Part shown: positions 15,548-24,389 of the stretch, piece by piece
Position numbering within the stretch: position 1 is the first letter of the stretch
Layout: each line of letters begins with the position of its first letter
DNA from: JALSRK01 sp964461995
GTDB taxonomy: Bacteria; Acidobacteriota; Terriglobia; Bryobacterales; Bryobacteraceae
Direction: 5' to 3'
Assembly (NCBI GenBank): GCA_964461995.1
Contig: CAYWXL010000011.1
Coordinates: 1-64,000, forward strand
Length of the DNA stretch: 64,000 nt
The notes under the pieces: model-generated
What the model was told of the DNA's origin: nothing
The model's database searches: none
Seen by the model: the letters and a program-made list of their open reading frames with translations, nothing else
Position numbers and translations under genes: made by a program

Positions 15548-17215
15548 ATGAAGCTTGAGACGGCGGACGCAGTGATCGTCGGCGCCGGAGCCTCCGGCGC
15601 CGTGGTGGCGAAAGAGCTGGCCGAGGCCGGGCTCAAGGTGGTGCTGCTCGAGCGCGGCCCGAAGCTGAATCCGGCGGACTTCTATCTTCACGACGAGCTG
15701 ACCTCGCACATGGGCAGCGGCCTTCGGACCCCGCCCGGCTCTGAGGAGCCGTTCGCCCCGCGGGAGTTCCGCTTCCAGGGCGAGGAGAAGTTCCGCACCC
15801 TTTACCCGAGCGACTGGGAGTACTCGGCGCAAGGGGCGGTGGTCGGCGGCGGGATGCTCTTCTTCGGCGGGCTGATGTGGCGCCGCCCGCCGGTCGATTT
15901 CCGGATGAAGTCCGAATACGGGCACGTCGAGGGCACGACGCTCGAGGACTGGCCGATCACCTATGAAGAGCTCGAGCCGGACTACACCAAGGCGGAATAC
16001 GAGATGGGCGTCTCGGGCGAAGCCGGCGGCGATCCCTACGAAGGCAAGCGCAGCAAGCCGTTCCCTCTGCCGCCGGTGGAGCTGCAGCCCGGCGACGAGA
16101 TGATCCGGGACGCGGCGAAGCGGATGGGCTACCGGCCGTTCCGGACGCCGCTCGGCATCATCACGCGGGAGTACCGCGGCCGCTCGCCGTGCATCCAGCA
16201 CCCCTGCTGCAACGGCTTCATCTGCGAGATCGGGGCGAAATCGACGCCGGTGACGGCGCTGCTGCCGGCGGCCCTGGCCACCGGCAACTGCAAGCTCGTT
16301 CCGGGCGCCCTCGTCAGGCAGATCACGGTGGACAGCCGGGGGAACCCGAACGGCGTCGAATATTTCCAGGGCAAGAAGCTCGTGCGCCAGCGGGCGCGGC
16401 TGATCGTACTGGCGGGTTCGGCCATTGAGACGCCGCGCCTGCTGCTGAACTCGGCCTCGCGGTGGTTCCCGAAAGGCATGGCGAACGGCAACGACTGGGT
16501 GGGCCGCAACTTGATGGGGCACATCAGCCCGTGGGTCTGGGGCGTCATGGACCGCACGACGAACGAGGGCTTCGGTCCCGGGCCGGGCGTCGCCATCAAC
16601 GACTTCTGTATGAATAATCCGGGCTTCGTGGGCGGCGGCGTCATCTACAGCCGCACCGAAGTGACGCCGATCAGCTTCACCGGGCGGCGGCCCCGGGGCG
16701 CGCCCCGCTGGGGGCTGGAGCACAAGAAGTATCAGCGGGAGAACTTCCGCCGCTACATCCGGCTGTTCGCTCCGGCCGAAGACATGCCGCAGTTCGAGAA
16801 CCGCGTGGAGGTCTCGCCCACCGTGCGGGATGCCTGGGGCATCCCGGCGCCGCGCATCACCCACAGCTTCCACCCGAACGACTTCCGGGTGTGGGAGTTC
16901 TTCAGCCGGAAGATGCAGGAGATCCTCAAAGAAGCCGGGGCCCGCGACGTCACCCCGAGCGGCCTGGGCCGGGGCGGGGCCGGTTACCAGCTCGGCACCT
17001 GCCGCATGGGGAACGACCCGAAGACGTCGGTGGTGAACCGCTGGGGCCAGAGCCACGAGATCGACAACCTCTTCGTGGTGGACGGCAGCGTGTTCGTCAC
17101 TTCGGGCGGGCGCAATCCGGCATTGACGATCCAGGCGCTGGCCTACCGCTTCGCCGGCTACATCGTGCGCGAATGGAAGGGCGGGGCCTGGCGCAAAGGC
17201 AACCGGGAGGTGTGA
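15548..17215 (+). CDS. GMC family oxidoreductase (FAD-dependent dehydrogenase)
   Basis: Flavin dehydrogenase of the glucose-methanol-choline family, 555 residues. The FAD-binding motif VIVGAGASGAVVAKELAEAG starts at residue 9. Further family segments are LIVLAGSAIETPRLLLNS, GRNLMGH and the C-terminal FVVDGSVFVTSGGRNPALTI. A Cys-containing stretch (HPCCNGFIC) lies mid-protein. ATG 15548 is preferred because it starts just before the FAD motif and has AAGGAAGAG upstream. An in-frame ATG at 15482 also has a good Shine-Dalgarno sequence but would add 22 basic residues. It is followed 2 bp later by a gluconate-2-dehydrogenase-subunit-3-like gene, the usual partner. The substrate, probably a sugar or sugar acid, is not defined. 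Confidence 0.88.
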   Translation: MKLETADAVIVGAGASGAVVAKELAEAGLKVVLLERGPKLNPADFYLHDELTSHMGSGLRTPPGSEEPFAPREFRFQGEEKFRTLYPSDWEYSAQGAVVGGGMLFFGGLMWRRPPVDFRMKSEYGHVEGTTLEDWPITYEELEPDYTKAEYEMGVSGEAGGDPYEGKRSKPFPLPPVELQPGDEMIRDAAKRMGYRPFRTPLGIITREYRGRSPCIQHPCCNGFICEIGAKSTPVTALLPAALATGNCKLVPGALVRQITVDSRGNPNGVEYFQGKKLVRQRARLIVLAGSAIETPRLLLNSASRWFPKGMANGNDWVGRNLMGHISPWVWGVMDRTTNEGFGPGPGVAINDFCMNNPGFVGGGVIYSRTEVTPISFTGRRPRGAPRWGLEHKKYQRENFRRYIRLFAPAEDMPQFENRVEVSPTVRDAWGIPAPRITHSFHPNDFRVWEFFSRKMQEILKEAGARDVTPSGLGRGGAGYQLGTCRMGNDPKTSVVNRWGQSHEIDNLFVVDGSVFVTSGGRNPALTIQALAYRFAGYIVREWKGGAWRKGNREV

Positions 17216-17217
17216 CG

Positions 17218-17730
17218 ATGCGGCGGAGAGATTTCGTCTTTTCGCTGGCGGCGCTCGCCGCGGCGCCGCCCTGGACGTTGCGCGCCGGCAGCGGCGGGAA
17301 GGATGCGAAGCCGCTGACCGCGGAAGAAAAGGAGATCCTGGGGCACATCGCGGAGCGGATCGTCCCCGAAGACGAGTATCCCGGGGCGCGGAAGCTGGGC
17401 GCGGTGGAGTTCATCGACCGGCTGCTCAAAGAGGCTCACCCGGACTGGATCGTCGTCTACCGGACAGGTTTGAAGGCCACCGACAAGAACGCCCGGCGGC
17501 TCTACGGCAAGCCGTTTACAGGGCTGGCTCCGGATCAGCAGGACGAGCTGCTGCGGCGAATGGAGCGCGGCGGCTTCCATATCGCCGAGTGGGACGGCAT
17601 CCCGTCTGACGAGTTCTTCGCCATGGTGCGCTCGCACACGATGCACGGCTGCTACAGCCATCCGAAGTGGGGCGGCAACCGCGACAAGACGGCCTGGAAG
17701 ATGATCGGCTACGACGACTGGTGGGCGTGA
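17218..17730 (+). CDS. Gluconate 2-dehydrogenase subunit 3 family protein
   Basis: Small partner subunit of membrane or periplasmic GMC dehydrogenases, 170 residues. The N-terminus MRRRDFVFSLAALAAAPP resembles a Tat signal peptide (twin Arg, then a hydrophobic run ending in Ala). The mature part has the family pattern LTAEEKEILGHIAERIVP and PGARKLGAVEFIDRLL, and ends with YSHPKWGGNRDKTAWKMIGY. ATG 17218 has GGGAGG 6 nt upstream. A longer upstream reading in the same frame lies inside the GMC gene and would mask the signal. The dehydrogenase itself shows no export signal, so it may be carried across with this subunit (known for related enzymes). Confidence 0.88.
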   Translation: MRRRDFVFSLAALAAAPPWTLRAGSGGKDAKPLTAEEKEILGHIAERIVPEDEYPGARKLGAVEFIDRLLKEAHPDWIVVYRTGLKATDKNARRLYGKPFTGLAPDQQDELLRRMERGGFHIAEWDGIPSDEFFAMVRSHTMHGCYSHPKWGGNRDKTAWKMIGYDDWWA

Positions 17731-17750
17731 CGGGGCGGCCGCGCGCCCCG
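17731..17750. terminator. GC-rich hairpin immediately after a stop codon
   Basis: CGGGGCG (17731-17737), six-base loop, CGCCCCG (17744-17750): a perfect 7-bp stem starting on the base after the TGA of the dehydrogenase small subunit and ending 12 bp before the convergent URO-D gene stop. There is no U-tract. Confidence 0.42.
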
Positions 17751-17761
17751 GGCCGCCGGCT

Positions 17762-18763
17762 TCAGCCCTGCGCCGCCCGGGCCAGGGCGAGCACGTTCTC
17801 GGGCGGCGTGTCGCGGACGATCTCGCAGCCGGCGCCAACGATGTAGCGCGGTCCGGCGGCCCGGCGGCATTCGGCGACGGCGGCGGCGACCTCCTCCGGC
17901 GTGCCATTGCGCAAGGTGCGCACCGGGTCGAGGTTGCCGAGCAGGATCTGCTCCGGCCCCATGCGCTCGCGCGCCTCGGCCAGCGAGACGGCCGAGTCCA
18001 CGTCGATGATGTCGCAGCCCAGGCGGCCCAGCGGCTCCAGAATCGGCCGGATGTTGCCGCAGATGTGCAGCCGCACGCGGGCGCCGGTTTCGTGGATCGC
18101 ATCGACGAGGCGTTTCTGGAGGGGCCAGACGAATTCTTCGTACAAGCGGGGCCCGATGAGAGACGAGGCCGGGTCGCCGACGCCGATCAGGTCGGCCCCG
18201 GCGCGCACCTGAGCCCGAGCGAAGCGGATCGCCAGGTCGAGGACGAACTCGAACAGGTCTCGGACGAACCCTGGATCGTCGAAGAAGTCGAGCATCAGGG
18301 TGTTGATGCCCCGCAGATCGGCGGCCGCCCCGCACGGTCCTTCCACCCAGCCTTCGACGATCTTTTCGTTCCCTACGCGCTCGCGGAAGAGCGCGAGGCC
18401 GAGGATGCGGTCGCGCATGTGCGGGGCGGTTTCCGGATCGGGTGCGGTGAGGCCGGCGAGGACGCGCTTGTCGGCCAGCAGGGCCTGGCTCTCGTCGAGG
18501 GCGTAGGGCTGGTCGTCGAAGAGGCGGATCTTCGCTCCGCAGTCGGGGGCCTCGCGGGTCTCGGTGATCGCCGAGACGTGGTCGAAGCCGAACTCCTCGG
18601 CGGTGCGGATCTGCGCCTCGACCATGACGCGATGGTCCAGCGCGTACCTGCCGTAAGGGATGCCGATGCGGCCGGCGGCGAACATCATGGTGATCGGCAT
18701 CACCGGCAGGCGGTCCACTTCCTGTCCATCGAGCAAGGCGTAGACTCTCTCGCGGCTGGTCAT
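17762..18763 (-). CDS. Uroporphyrinogen decarboxylase (URO-D) domain protein, corrinoid-methyltransferase-like
   Basis: A 333-residue TIM-barrel protein of the URO-D superfamily. It starts MTSRERVYALLDG, typical of the methyltransferase branch (MtaA/MtbA/MtgA-like) rather than true HemE. The presumed zinc ligands of that branch are visible: His233 and Cys235 in LHICGN, and Cys313 in GAGCEI. ATG 18763 is preferred over an in-frame start at 18886, whose extra 41 residues look non-coding. In known members the protein moves a methyl group from a corrinoid protein to a thiol or folate. No corrinoid protein gene is adjacent, so the substrate is unknown. It is divergent from mmsA. Confidence 0.78.
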   Translation of the reverse strand: MTSRERVYALLDGQEVDRLPVMPITMMFAAGRIGIPYGRYALDHRVMVEAQIRTAEEFGFDHVSAITETREAPDCGAKIRLFDDQPYALDESQALLADKRVLAGLTAPDPETAPHMRDRILGLALFRERVGNEKIVEGWVEGPCGAAADLRGINTLMLDFFDDPGFVRDLFEFVLDLAIRFARAQVRAGADLIGVGDPASSLIGPRLYEEFVWPLQKRLVDAIHETGARVRLHICGNIRPILEPLGRLGCDIIDVDSAVSLAEARERMGPEQILLGNLDPVRTLRNGTPEEVAAAVAECRRAAGPRYIVGAGCEIVRDTPPENVLALARAAQG

Positions 18764-18896
18764 GGTTTCTGACTTGTGCGGCGGCTGACCACATGATACT
18801 GCGGAGCGGCCGGGGGCGCATTGCAGGCAGCAGCGGTTATATGCTGGTGAGTCGAAATTAGCCGGGCGGGGCACCGGCCGGCGCAAGGAGGTTTCG

Positions 18897-20354
18897 ATGG
18901 TCCGGAACTATATCGGCGGAAAGTGGTGTGAGCCGCGCGGTGCGGAGCGGATCCAGTTACGGAACCCGGCGACAGGGGAGGTGATCGGCGAAGCTCCGGT
19001 GGGGGACCCCGCCGACGCGGCCGCGGCGGTCGAGGCGGCGGCGAAGGCTTTTCCTCAGTGGCGGGCTGTGCCGCCGGGCGAACGCATTCAGTATTTGTTC
19101 CGGCTGAAGCAATTGCTGGAGGAGAACTTCGACGAGCTGGCGCGCGTCATCACCACCGAGAACGGCAAGACGCTGGCCGAGTCGCGCGGCGAGCTGCGCC
19201 GGGGCATCGAGAACATCGAGGTGGCCTGCGGCATCCCCACGCTCATGCAGGGCTACAACCTCGAGGACGTGGCCCCGGGCATCGACGAGATCATGCTGCG
19301 GCAGCCTTTGGGCGTAGTGGCGGCGGTGACGCCGTTCAATTTCCCGGCGATGATCCCGCTCTGGTTCCTGCCCTACGCGGTGGCCTGCGGCAACTGTTTC
19401 ATCCTGAAGCCCTCCGAGCGCACGCCGCTGGCCTCGCAGAAGCTCTTCGAGCTGATCGACGGCCTCGAGCTGCCGCCGGGCGTCCTCAGTCTGGTGAACG
19501 GCGGCAAGCCGGTGGTGGACGCCCTGCTGGATGCGCCCCAGGTGAGGGCGATCAGCTTCGTCGGCTCCACGCCGGTGGCGAGGTACGTCTACGCCAAGGC
19601 GGCGGCCAACGGGAAGCGGGTGCAGTGCCAGGGCGGGGCGAAGAACCACGTGGTGGTCATGCCGGACGCGGATCCGGAAATGGCCCCGAAGGTAATCTGC
19701 GACAGCGCCTTCGGCTGCGCCGGGCAGCGGTGCCTGGCGGTCTCGGTGGCTCTCACCGTGGGCGAGGCGCACGAGAAGTTCCGCGAGGCGATCGCCGGTC
19801 TGGCCGGATCGCTGCGCGTCGGCAATGGGCTGGAAGAAGGCGTCGAGATGGGGCCGGTGATCACCTCCGAGAGCAAGCGGCGCATCGAGGAGGCCATCGA
19901 GAAGGGCCTGAGCGACGGCGGGCGGGCAGTGCTCGACGGCCGCCGGCGCGACCTGCCGCCAGAGGGCTACTTCGTCGGGCCGACGGTGCTCGAAGGGGTG
20001 CCGGTGGAATCGCCGCTGACGACGACCGAGATCTTCGGGCCGGTGCTGGCGCTCGAACAGGTGCGCGACCTGGACGAAGCCATCGCCCGCATCGCCGCCA
20101 ATCCGTACGGGAACATGGCCTCGATCTTCACCTCCAGCGGACAGGCGGCGCGGCGCTTCCGCAACGAGGTTCCGGCGGGCAACGTGGGGGTCAACATCGG
20201 CGTGGCGGCCCCGATGGCCTACTTTCCCTTCAGCGGCTGGAAGGACAGCTTCTTCGGCACGCTGCACGGGCAGGGCCGCGACGCGGTGGAGTTCTACACG
20301 GACAAGAAAGTGGTGGTCGAGCGCTGGCCGCGGGAGTGGACGCGCAAGTTCTGA
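18897..20354 (+). CDS. mmsA: CoA-acylating methylmalonate-semialdehyde dehydrogenase
   Basis: NAD-dependent enzyme that converts methylmalonate or malonate semialdehyde plus CoA to propionyl- or acetyl-CoA in valine, thymine or myo-inositol breakdown. The 485-residue aldehyde-dehydrogenase fold has NFP at 148-150, FVGSTPVARYVY (221-232), the MMSDH-type QGGAKNHVVVMPDAD (245-259) and the catalytic Cys279 in GCAGQRCL. The glutamate used by hydrolytic ALDHs is replaced in the QGGAKNH segment, as expected for a CoA-dependent member. ATG 18897 has AAGGAGG 6 nt upstream. The role in valine versus inositol catabolism cannot be decided here, because no bkd or iol genes are nearby. Confidence 0.92.
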   Translation: MVRNYIGGKWCEPRGAERIQLRNPATGEVIGEAPVGDPADAAAAVEAAAKAFPQWRAVPPGERIQYLFRLKQLLEENFDELARVITTENGKTLAESRGELRRGIENIEVACGIPTLMQGYNLEDVAPGIDEIMLRQPLGVVAAVTPFNFPAMIPLWFLPYAVACGNCFILKPSERTPLASQKLFELIDGLELPPGVLSLVNGGKPVVDALLDAPQVRAISFVGSTPVARYVYAKAAANGKRVQCQGGAKNHVVVMPDADPEMAPKVICDSAFGCAGQRCLAVSVALTVGEAHEKFREAIAGLAGSLRVGNGLEEGVEMGPVITSESKRRIEEAIEKGLSDGGRAVLDGRRRDLPPEGYFVGPTVLEGVPVESPLTTTEIFGPVLALEQVRDLDEAIARIAANPYGNMASIFTSSGQAARRFRNEVPAGNVGVNIGVAAPMAYFPFSGWKDSFFGTLHGQGRDAVEFYTDKKVVVERWPREWTRKF

Positions 20355-20369
20355 GGCCACGGGCCTCGG
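20351..20369. terminator. Hairpin overlapping the mmsA stop codon
   Basis: CTGAGGCC (20351-20358), loop ACG and GGCCTCGG (20362-20369) form an 8-bp stem with one T-G pair that includes the mmsA TGA. The convergent decarboxylase gene stops at 20391. No U-tract is present. Confidence 0.42.
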
Positions 20370-20390
20370 CCGGAACGATCCAGCGGCCGC

Positions 20391-22001
20391 CTAGACGGTG
20401 CAGTCTTCGACGAGGGCCTTGGCCTCAGCGGTGCGGGGCGTGGAGAGAGCGATCCAGGCCAGCCCCTGATGCCGCCGCAGGATCCGCAGGCAGCGCAGGT
20501 TGATGCCGGCGTCTTTGAAGCGGCGCGAGAGCCGGGCCAACGAGCCGGGCTCGTCCTTGATCCGCACCACCAGGGCGTCTTCGGAGACGGCGTCGAAGCC
20601 GGCGTTGCGCAGGCACTTCAAAGCCTCGTCGTAGCGGTCTACGGTGAGGACCACGGTGGCCAGACCGTGGACTTCCTCGGCGTCCAGCGATTCAATGTTG
20701 ATTCCGTGCGTTCCCAGAACCTCAGTGATGTCGGCGACCAGGCCGGGACGGTTTGCAGTGACGATGAAGATCTCCCTCAGCCGGCCTTCGGAGACAACGG
20801 GTTCGGCGCGCGTGGGTGGTGCGGGGCGTGCGGAGGGCGTTTCCGGCGCTTGTTTCATGGCCTCGACGATATCGGCGACGAGCTCGTCGATCTGCTCCCG
20901 AGTGATCGACTGCAGGGTGATGATATGCGCCCGGCCGCGGTTGACCGCGATCTGCCATTTCTCGAGCACCGGGGGCGGCGGCGCCGGGAAAACCACGGTG
21001 ATGGCGAACGGGTTGCGCCAGGCCTCGACGCCGATCTCAGCTAGCTTGCCGATGGCGTAGTCGGCCTTCTCGATGCACTCGGCCACCTCGCGACGGAAGC
21101 CCTCGGCGCCCCGGGTGTGGATGGCGTACCACAGGAAGAGGGGTGTGATGGCGTTGCGCGAGCCGGTGAGGGTGGTGTCGAGAGTGCCGACATATTCTAT
21201 GGAGCGTGCGATGCGCTCCACGTACCGCTTCTTGGCCAAGACGATGCCGCACGGAATGGGTGAGCCGATGAACTTGTGCCCGCTGATGGAGATGCTGTCG
21301 ATGCCGGCGCGGAAGTCGAATACCGGCGCGCCATCCTGGAACGGGAGCGTCATCCCGCTCAGGGCGGCGTCGCAGTGGATGTAGTGCTCCGGGATGGCCA
21401 TCTCCTGGAGCATGGCGCGGATCTTGCCGACGTCGTCCACGGCCTCGGTCATGGTGGTGCCGATGTTGGCGAAAATGATGGGCGGCGCGTCGCGGTGGAT
21501 CTCGAGGGAACGGCGGAGGTCGTCGTAGTCGATTTCGCCGTTCGGCTGGGATTTGATCATGATGTGCTTCATCCGCAGGACCCGCAAGTTCTTCGCCACG
21601 CTGTAGTGGGTGTCCTCGGAGTAGTACACGATGCCTTCCGGCAGGATCTCGCGAGCCAGGAACAGTCCGTAGATGTTGCCCTCGGTGCCGCCGTTGGTGA
21701 CGTAGCCCCAGTAGTCCCCCTCGGCGATGTGGTTGAGCTCGGCGAACCAGGCGAGTACCTTGCGCTCGATCTCCCGGGTGTGCAGGCGGTAGGTGCTGGG
21801 GGCGAAGGGATCCCCGACGTTGTTCACCGGATAGGCGAGGAAGTCATAGAGTTCCGAGTAGTCGAGGTCGCCGCGACAAGGGTAGCCGATGAAGGTGCGA
21901 TACTCCCGGCGTATGTAGTCTCGCAGCGCCTCCAACTCCCGCCGCTGCGCCTCCGGCAAGCGGCTACTGCCTGATTGTGTCCTGTGACGTTCGGTGTTCA
22001 T
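20391..22001 (-). CDS. PLP-dependent histidine decarboxylase-like protein fused to two ACT domains
   Basis: 536 residues from ATG 22001 (GGGGGA about 8 nt upstream; a longer start at 22058 adds unlikely sequence). Residues 1-390 match the pyridoxal-phosphate group II decarboxylases of the bacterial histidine decarboxylase type: TNGGTEGN (102-109), YYSEDTHYSVAK (126-137), Asp211 in HCDAALSG and the cofactor lysine Lys243 in SGHKFIGSP. After a Pro/Ala-rich linker (about 385-400), two ACT domains follow, at about 405-470 (IFIVTANRPGLVADITEVLG) and 473-536 (ALVVRIKDEPGSLARLSRRF). ACT domains usually bind amino acids and give feedback control, so a ligand-regulated decarboxylase is predicted. A different amino acid substrate is possible. 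The fusion is not one I know. Confidence 0.82.
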   Translation of the reverse strand: MNTERHRTQSGSSRLPEAQRRELEALRDYIRREYRTFIGYPCRGDLDYSELYDFLAYPVNNVGDPFAPSTYRLHTREIERKVLAWFAELNHIAEGDYWGYVTNGGTEGNIYGLFLAREILPEGIVYYSEDTHYSVAKNLRVLRMKHIMIKSQPNGEIDYDDLRRSLEIHRDAPPIIFANIGTTMTEAVDDVGKIRAMLQEMAIPEHYIHCDAALSGMTLPFQDGAPVFDFRAGIDSISISGHKFIGSPIPCGIVLAKKRYVERIARSIEYVGTLDTTLTGSRNAITPLFLWYAIHTRGAEGFRREVAECIEKADYAIGKLAEIGVEAWRNPFAITVVFPAPPPPVLEKWQIAVNRGRAHIITLQSITREQIDELVADIVEAMKQAPETPSARPAPPTRAEPVVSEGRLREIFIVTANRPGLVADITEVLGTHGINIESLDAEEVHGLATVVLTVDRYDEALKCLRNAGFDAVSEDALVVRIKDEPGSLARLSRRFKDAGINLRCLRILRRHQGLAWIALSTPRTAEAKALVEDCTV

Positions 22002-22076
22002 GGTGATTTCCCCCGGCTGAGCTGACCTCTCAGGACCGGTCGATGAGCGGCGCCCCAACCCGACGTCCGTTCCTCA

Positions 22077-24389
22077 TTATTTCAGGTAACCCAGCGTCCG
22101 CAGCCGCTCCAGTGTTTGAGGGTCCAACTTTGTTTTTCCCGGCGCTCCGAGAGCTTTCTTTACCTGTTTTTGATCATCGATCCAACGGAGGACCTCGTCA
22201 AGGAACTTCCTGGTCAATTCCGGGTGTTCGGAGGCCACGTCCCGGCGGTCTTGGCGGTCGTTGCGGTGGTCGTAGAGCTCGATCTGTTTCAGACCGGCCC
22301 GCTGCGCCTGGTCCCGATAGAGGAACTTCCAATTTGCGTCGATGCGGGCGAAGGTGCCGGTGCGGTTCTCGGGAACTCCGCCGGGCCGAAAGTTCGGGTG
22401 AGCGAAGCGAGACGACATTACCGGTCCCCGTCTTTGGAACGGCTGCCCACGAAGCAGAGGGACCAGGTTCTCCCCTTGAATCACGCCGTTGAGCGGTACC
22501 GAAAGGAGCGCTGCCACGGTCGGCATCACGTCGATCAACTGGACCGGCTCCGGAATCCGGCGTGCCGGCCCCAACAGGCGTGGGTTCCAGAGCAGGAATA
22601 CCGCATGAGTCAGCTCGTTGTACAGCGAATGCTCGTGGGCGCTCCAACCGTGCTCCCAGAACTCCTCGCCGTGATCCGACAGGATGACAATCACGGTGTT
22701 TTCGAGCAAATCCAGCTTTCGCAACTGATTCACCAAGAGCTCGATACTCCTGTCGTTGTGGGCGATTTCGGCATCATAGCGGTTGATCGCCCGCCGCCGG
22801 TACGACTGCGGGTCCACACCGTTGGCCCGGCACTCGGCGGCACTGATCATGGCTCCGCCGCCATAGCCGCGAAACTTCTTGAGACGGGCGTAGGTCCTGT
22901 TGAATTCAGGCGTTTCCTCAGGATTCGCGAACAACTTCTCGAACTCCGCAGGAGGCTCATAGGGGGCGTGCGGGTCGGTGGAGAGCAAGAAAAGAAAGAA
23001 CGGCGTGTGGCGGTGTTCTTCGAGCCAAGGAAAAGCGACGCGGTTGATGCCGGCTGAGTCGGTGCCCCGGTCGGAAGCTTCGAGATACCGGGCCACAACC
23101 GGATATTCCATCTGGTAGTCGAAGCCCCGGTCCAACCCGGTGAGCCGGCCCGCAAATGGATTGCCTACGATACTCGCCGTGACGTAACCGGCTTTCCGGA
23201 ATTGTTCAGCCATGGTGACGGCGCCTGCCGGGATGGCGCCGGTGTCCCGCTTGATCCCATGCGTGTAGGAATAGAGCGAGGTCAGCAGCGAGGCGACGGA
23301 CGCCTTGGTCCACGTCGCTTGCGCCTGGCAGTCGTCGAAGACGACGGCGGAGGCGCCCAGCCTTTTCAGAAAGGGGGTCGTGTCCCGCTCATAGCCGTAA
23401 AGGCTCGTATGGTCCGGCCGCAGAGTGCAGACGGTGTATATCAGTACGTTGAACCGACTCTTGGGACGCGTTGTCGTCAATAGGGGATTGGCCCAGAATC
23501 CGATCGCCCCCTCCTGCGAACTCTCAGTCCGGAAAACAATTTTGGTGGTTGTCCCTTCGTAAGGCTTGAGATCCACGGCTGCGTCCACCCAAGCATCCGG
23601 ATCCTTTATCGTCATGGAGTACACTTCGGCGCCTTCCGCACCGACGAGGACCCGGAATGTCACCGGCTGAGGTCCAGCGATCCCGACACCGAAGTGGAGC
23701 TGGGCTCCGGCTGGGATTGACACCTCGTAAGTCAGCGACGAGGGAGCGTGCGTATATATTGCATTCCGGTATTCCTCGCCCTTGCCGATCTTGATGCGCC
23801 CGACGGCTCGGGTAAACGGGGTTATTCTCGGGACGAGCCGGATGTAGTCGATGGCGACCGTCGCTATCACGTCATCGGTCGGCATGATGGCGAGAGGCCA
23901 AGCATGGGTGTGCTCGGTGATATCGAGGTTGAAGCGGTAGACGCGATACTGAAGGGGCGGGGCAAGCTCTTGCCGATACTCCCGGTCCCCGATCTTGATC
24001 TTGATTTCCTTGCCGGCCTCGGTGATCATCCGGATCTCGACGGTCTTGTAGAGACTCCAGTCGATCTCAACGCCCGGCGGCGACTGGATCACCGGTGTGC
24101 TCCCACGTCCCTGAACGGCCAGTTCCCCGCGGCGGAAGCCCATCCGGCCACGGAGAAGCAGCCAATCCGTTTTCGGCTCGGAGAAGTCCCAGGTGATCGG
24201 CTGGGCCATCCGCACCGACGACTTTGAGTCGGACGCGGTAACAGTGGCGGCAGAAGAGAGTTCGTCGTCGAACCGGTAGAGGGTGAAAGCCGTGGCCGGC
24301 TGGGGCGGCTGTCGAGTGGAACGGCACGCCGTCGCAACCAGCAGTGCTGGTGGCAGCAAGAAGGTGAGGGCACGGGCGTGAAAAGTCAT
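22077..24389 (-). CDS. Sulfatase-fold (alkaline phosphatase superfamily) lipoprotein
   Basis: A 770-residue exported protein whose N-terminus ends in LLVATACRS, compatible with a lipoprotein signal (Cys22). Residues 1-310 are beta-rich and may bind carbohydrate. The catalytic domain begins near 310 with RFNVLIYTVCTLRPDHTSLYGY, in which the Asp usual in DTLRADH is Cys321. The nucleophile region is TWTKASVASLLTS (Thr361) instead of the C-x-P-x-R of formylglycine sulfatases, and the metal motif ILSDHGEEFWEHG is present. It may therefore act on phosphate or phosphono-lipid esters rather than sulfate. It lies downstream of the TonB-dependent receptor gene, separated by a terminator. ATG 24389 lacks a clear Shine-Dalgarno sequence. 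Confidence 0.78.
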   Translation of the reverse strand: MTFHARALTFLLPPALLVATACRSTRQPPQPATAFTLYRFDDELSSAATVTASDSKSSVRMAQPITWDFSEPKTDWLLLRGRMGFRRGELAVQGRGSTPVIQSPPGVEIDWSLYKTVEIRMITEAGKEIKIKIGDREYRQELAPPLQYRVYRFNLDITEHTHAWPLAIMPTDDVIATVAIDYIRLVPRITPFTRAVGRIKIGKGEEYRNAIYTHAPSSLTYEVSIPAGAQLHFGVGIAGPQPVTFRVLVGAEGAEVYSMTIKDPDAWVDAAVDLKPYEGTTTKIVFRTESSQEGAIGFWANPLLTTTRPKSRFNVLIYTVCTLRPDHTSLYGYERDTTPFLKRLGASAVVFDDCQAQATWTKASVASLLTSLYSYTHGIKRDTGAIPAGAVTMAEQFRKAGYVTASIVGNPFAGRLTGLDRGFDYQMEYPVVARYLEASDRGTDSAGINRVAFPWLEEHRHTPFFLFLLSTDPHAPYEPPAEFEKLFANPEETPEFNRTYARLKKFRGYGGGAMISAAECRANGVDPQSYRRRAINRYDAEIAHNDRSIELLVNQLRKLDLLENTVIVILSDHGEEFWEHGWSAHEHSLYNELTHAVFLLWNPRLLGPARRIPEPVQLIDVMPTVAALLSVPLNGVIQGENLVPLLRGQPFQRRGPVMSSRFAHPNFRPGGVPENRTGTFARIDANWKFLYRDQAQRAGLKQIELYDHRNDRQDRRDVASEHPELTRKFLDEVLRWIDDQKQVKKALGAPGKTKLDPQTLERLRTLGYLK

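Noticed and set aside
15323..17056. A 577-codon open frame antisense to the GMC dehydrogenase
   Set aside because: FAD-binding motifs and a good start lie on the plus strand; the antisense frame is a His/Arg/Val-rich shadow.
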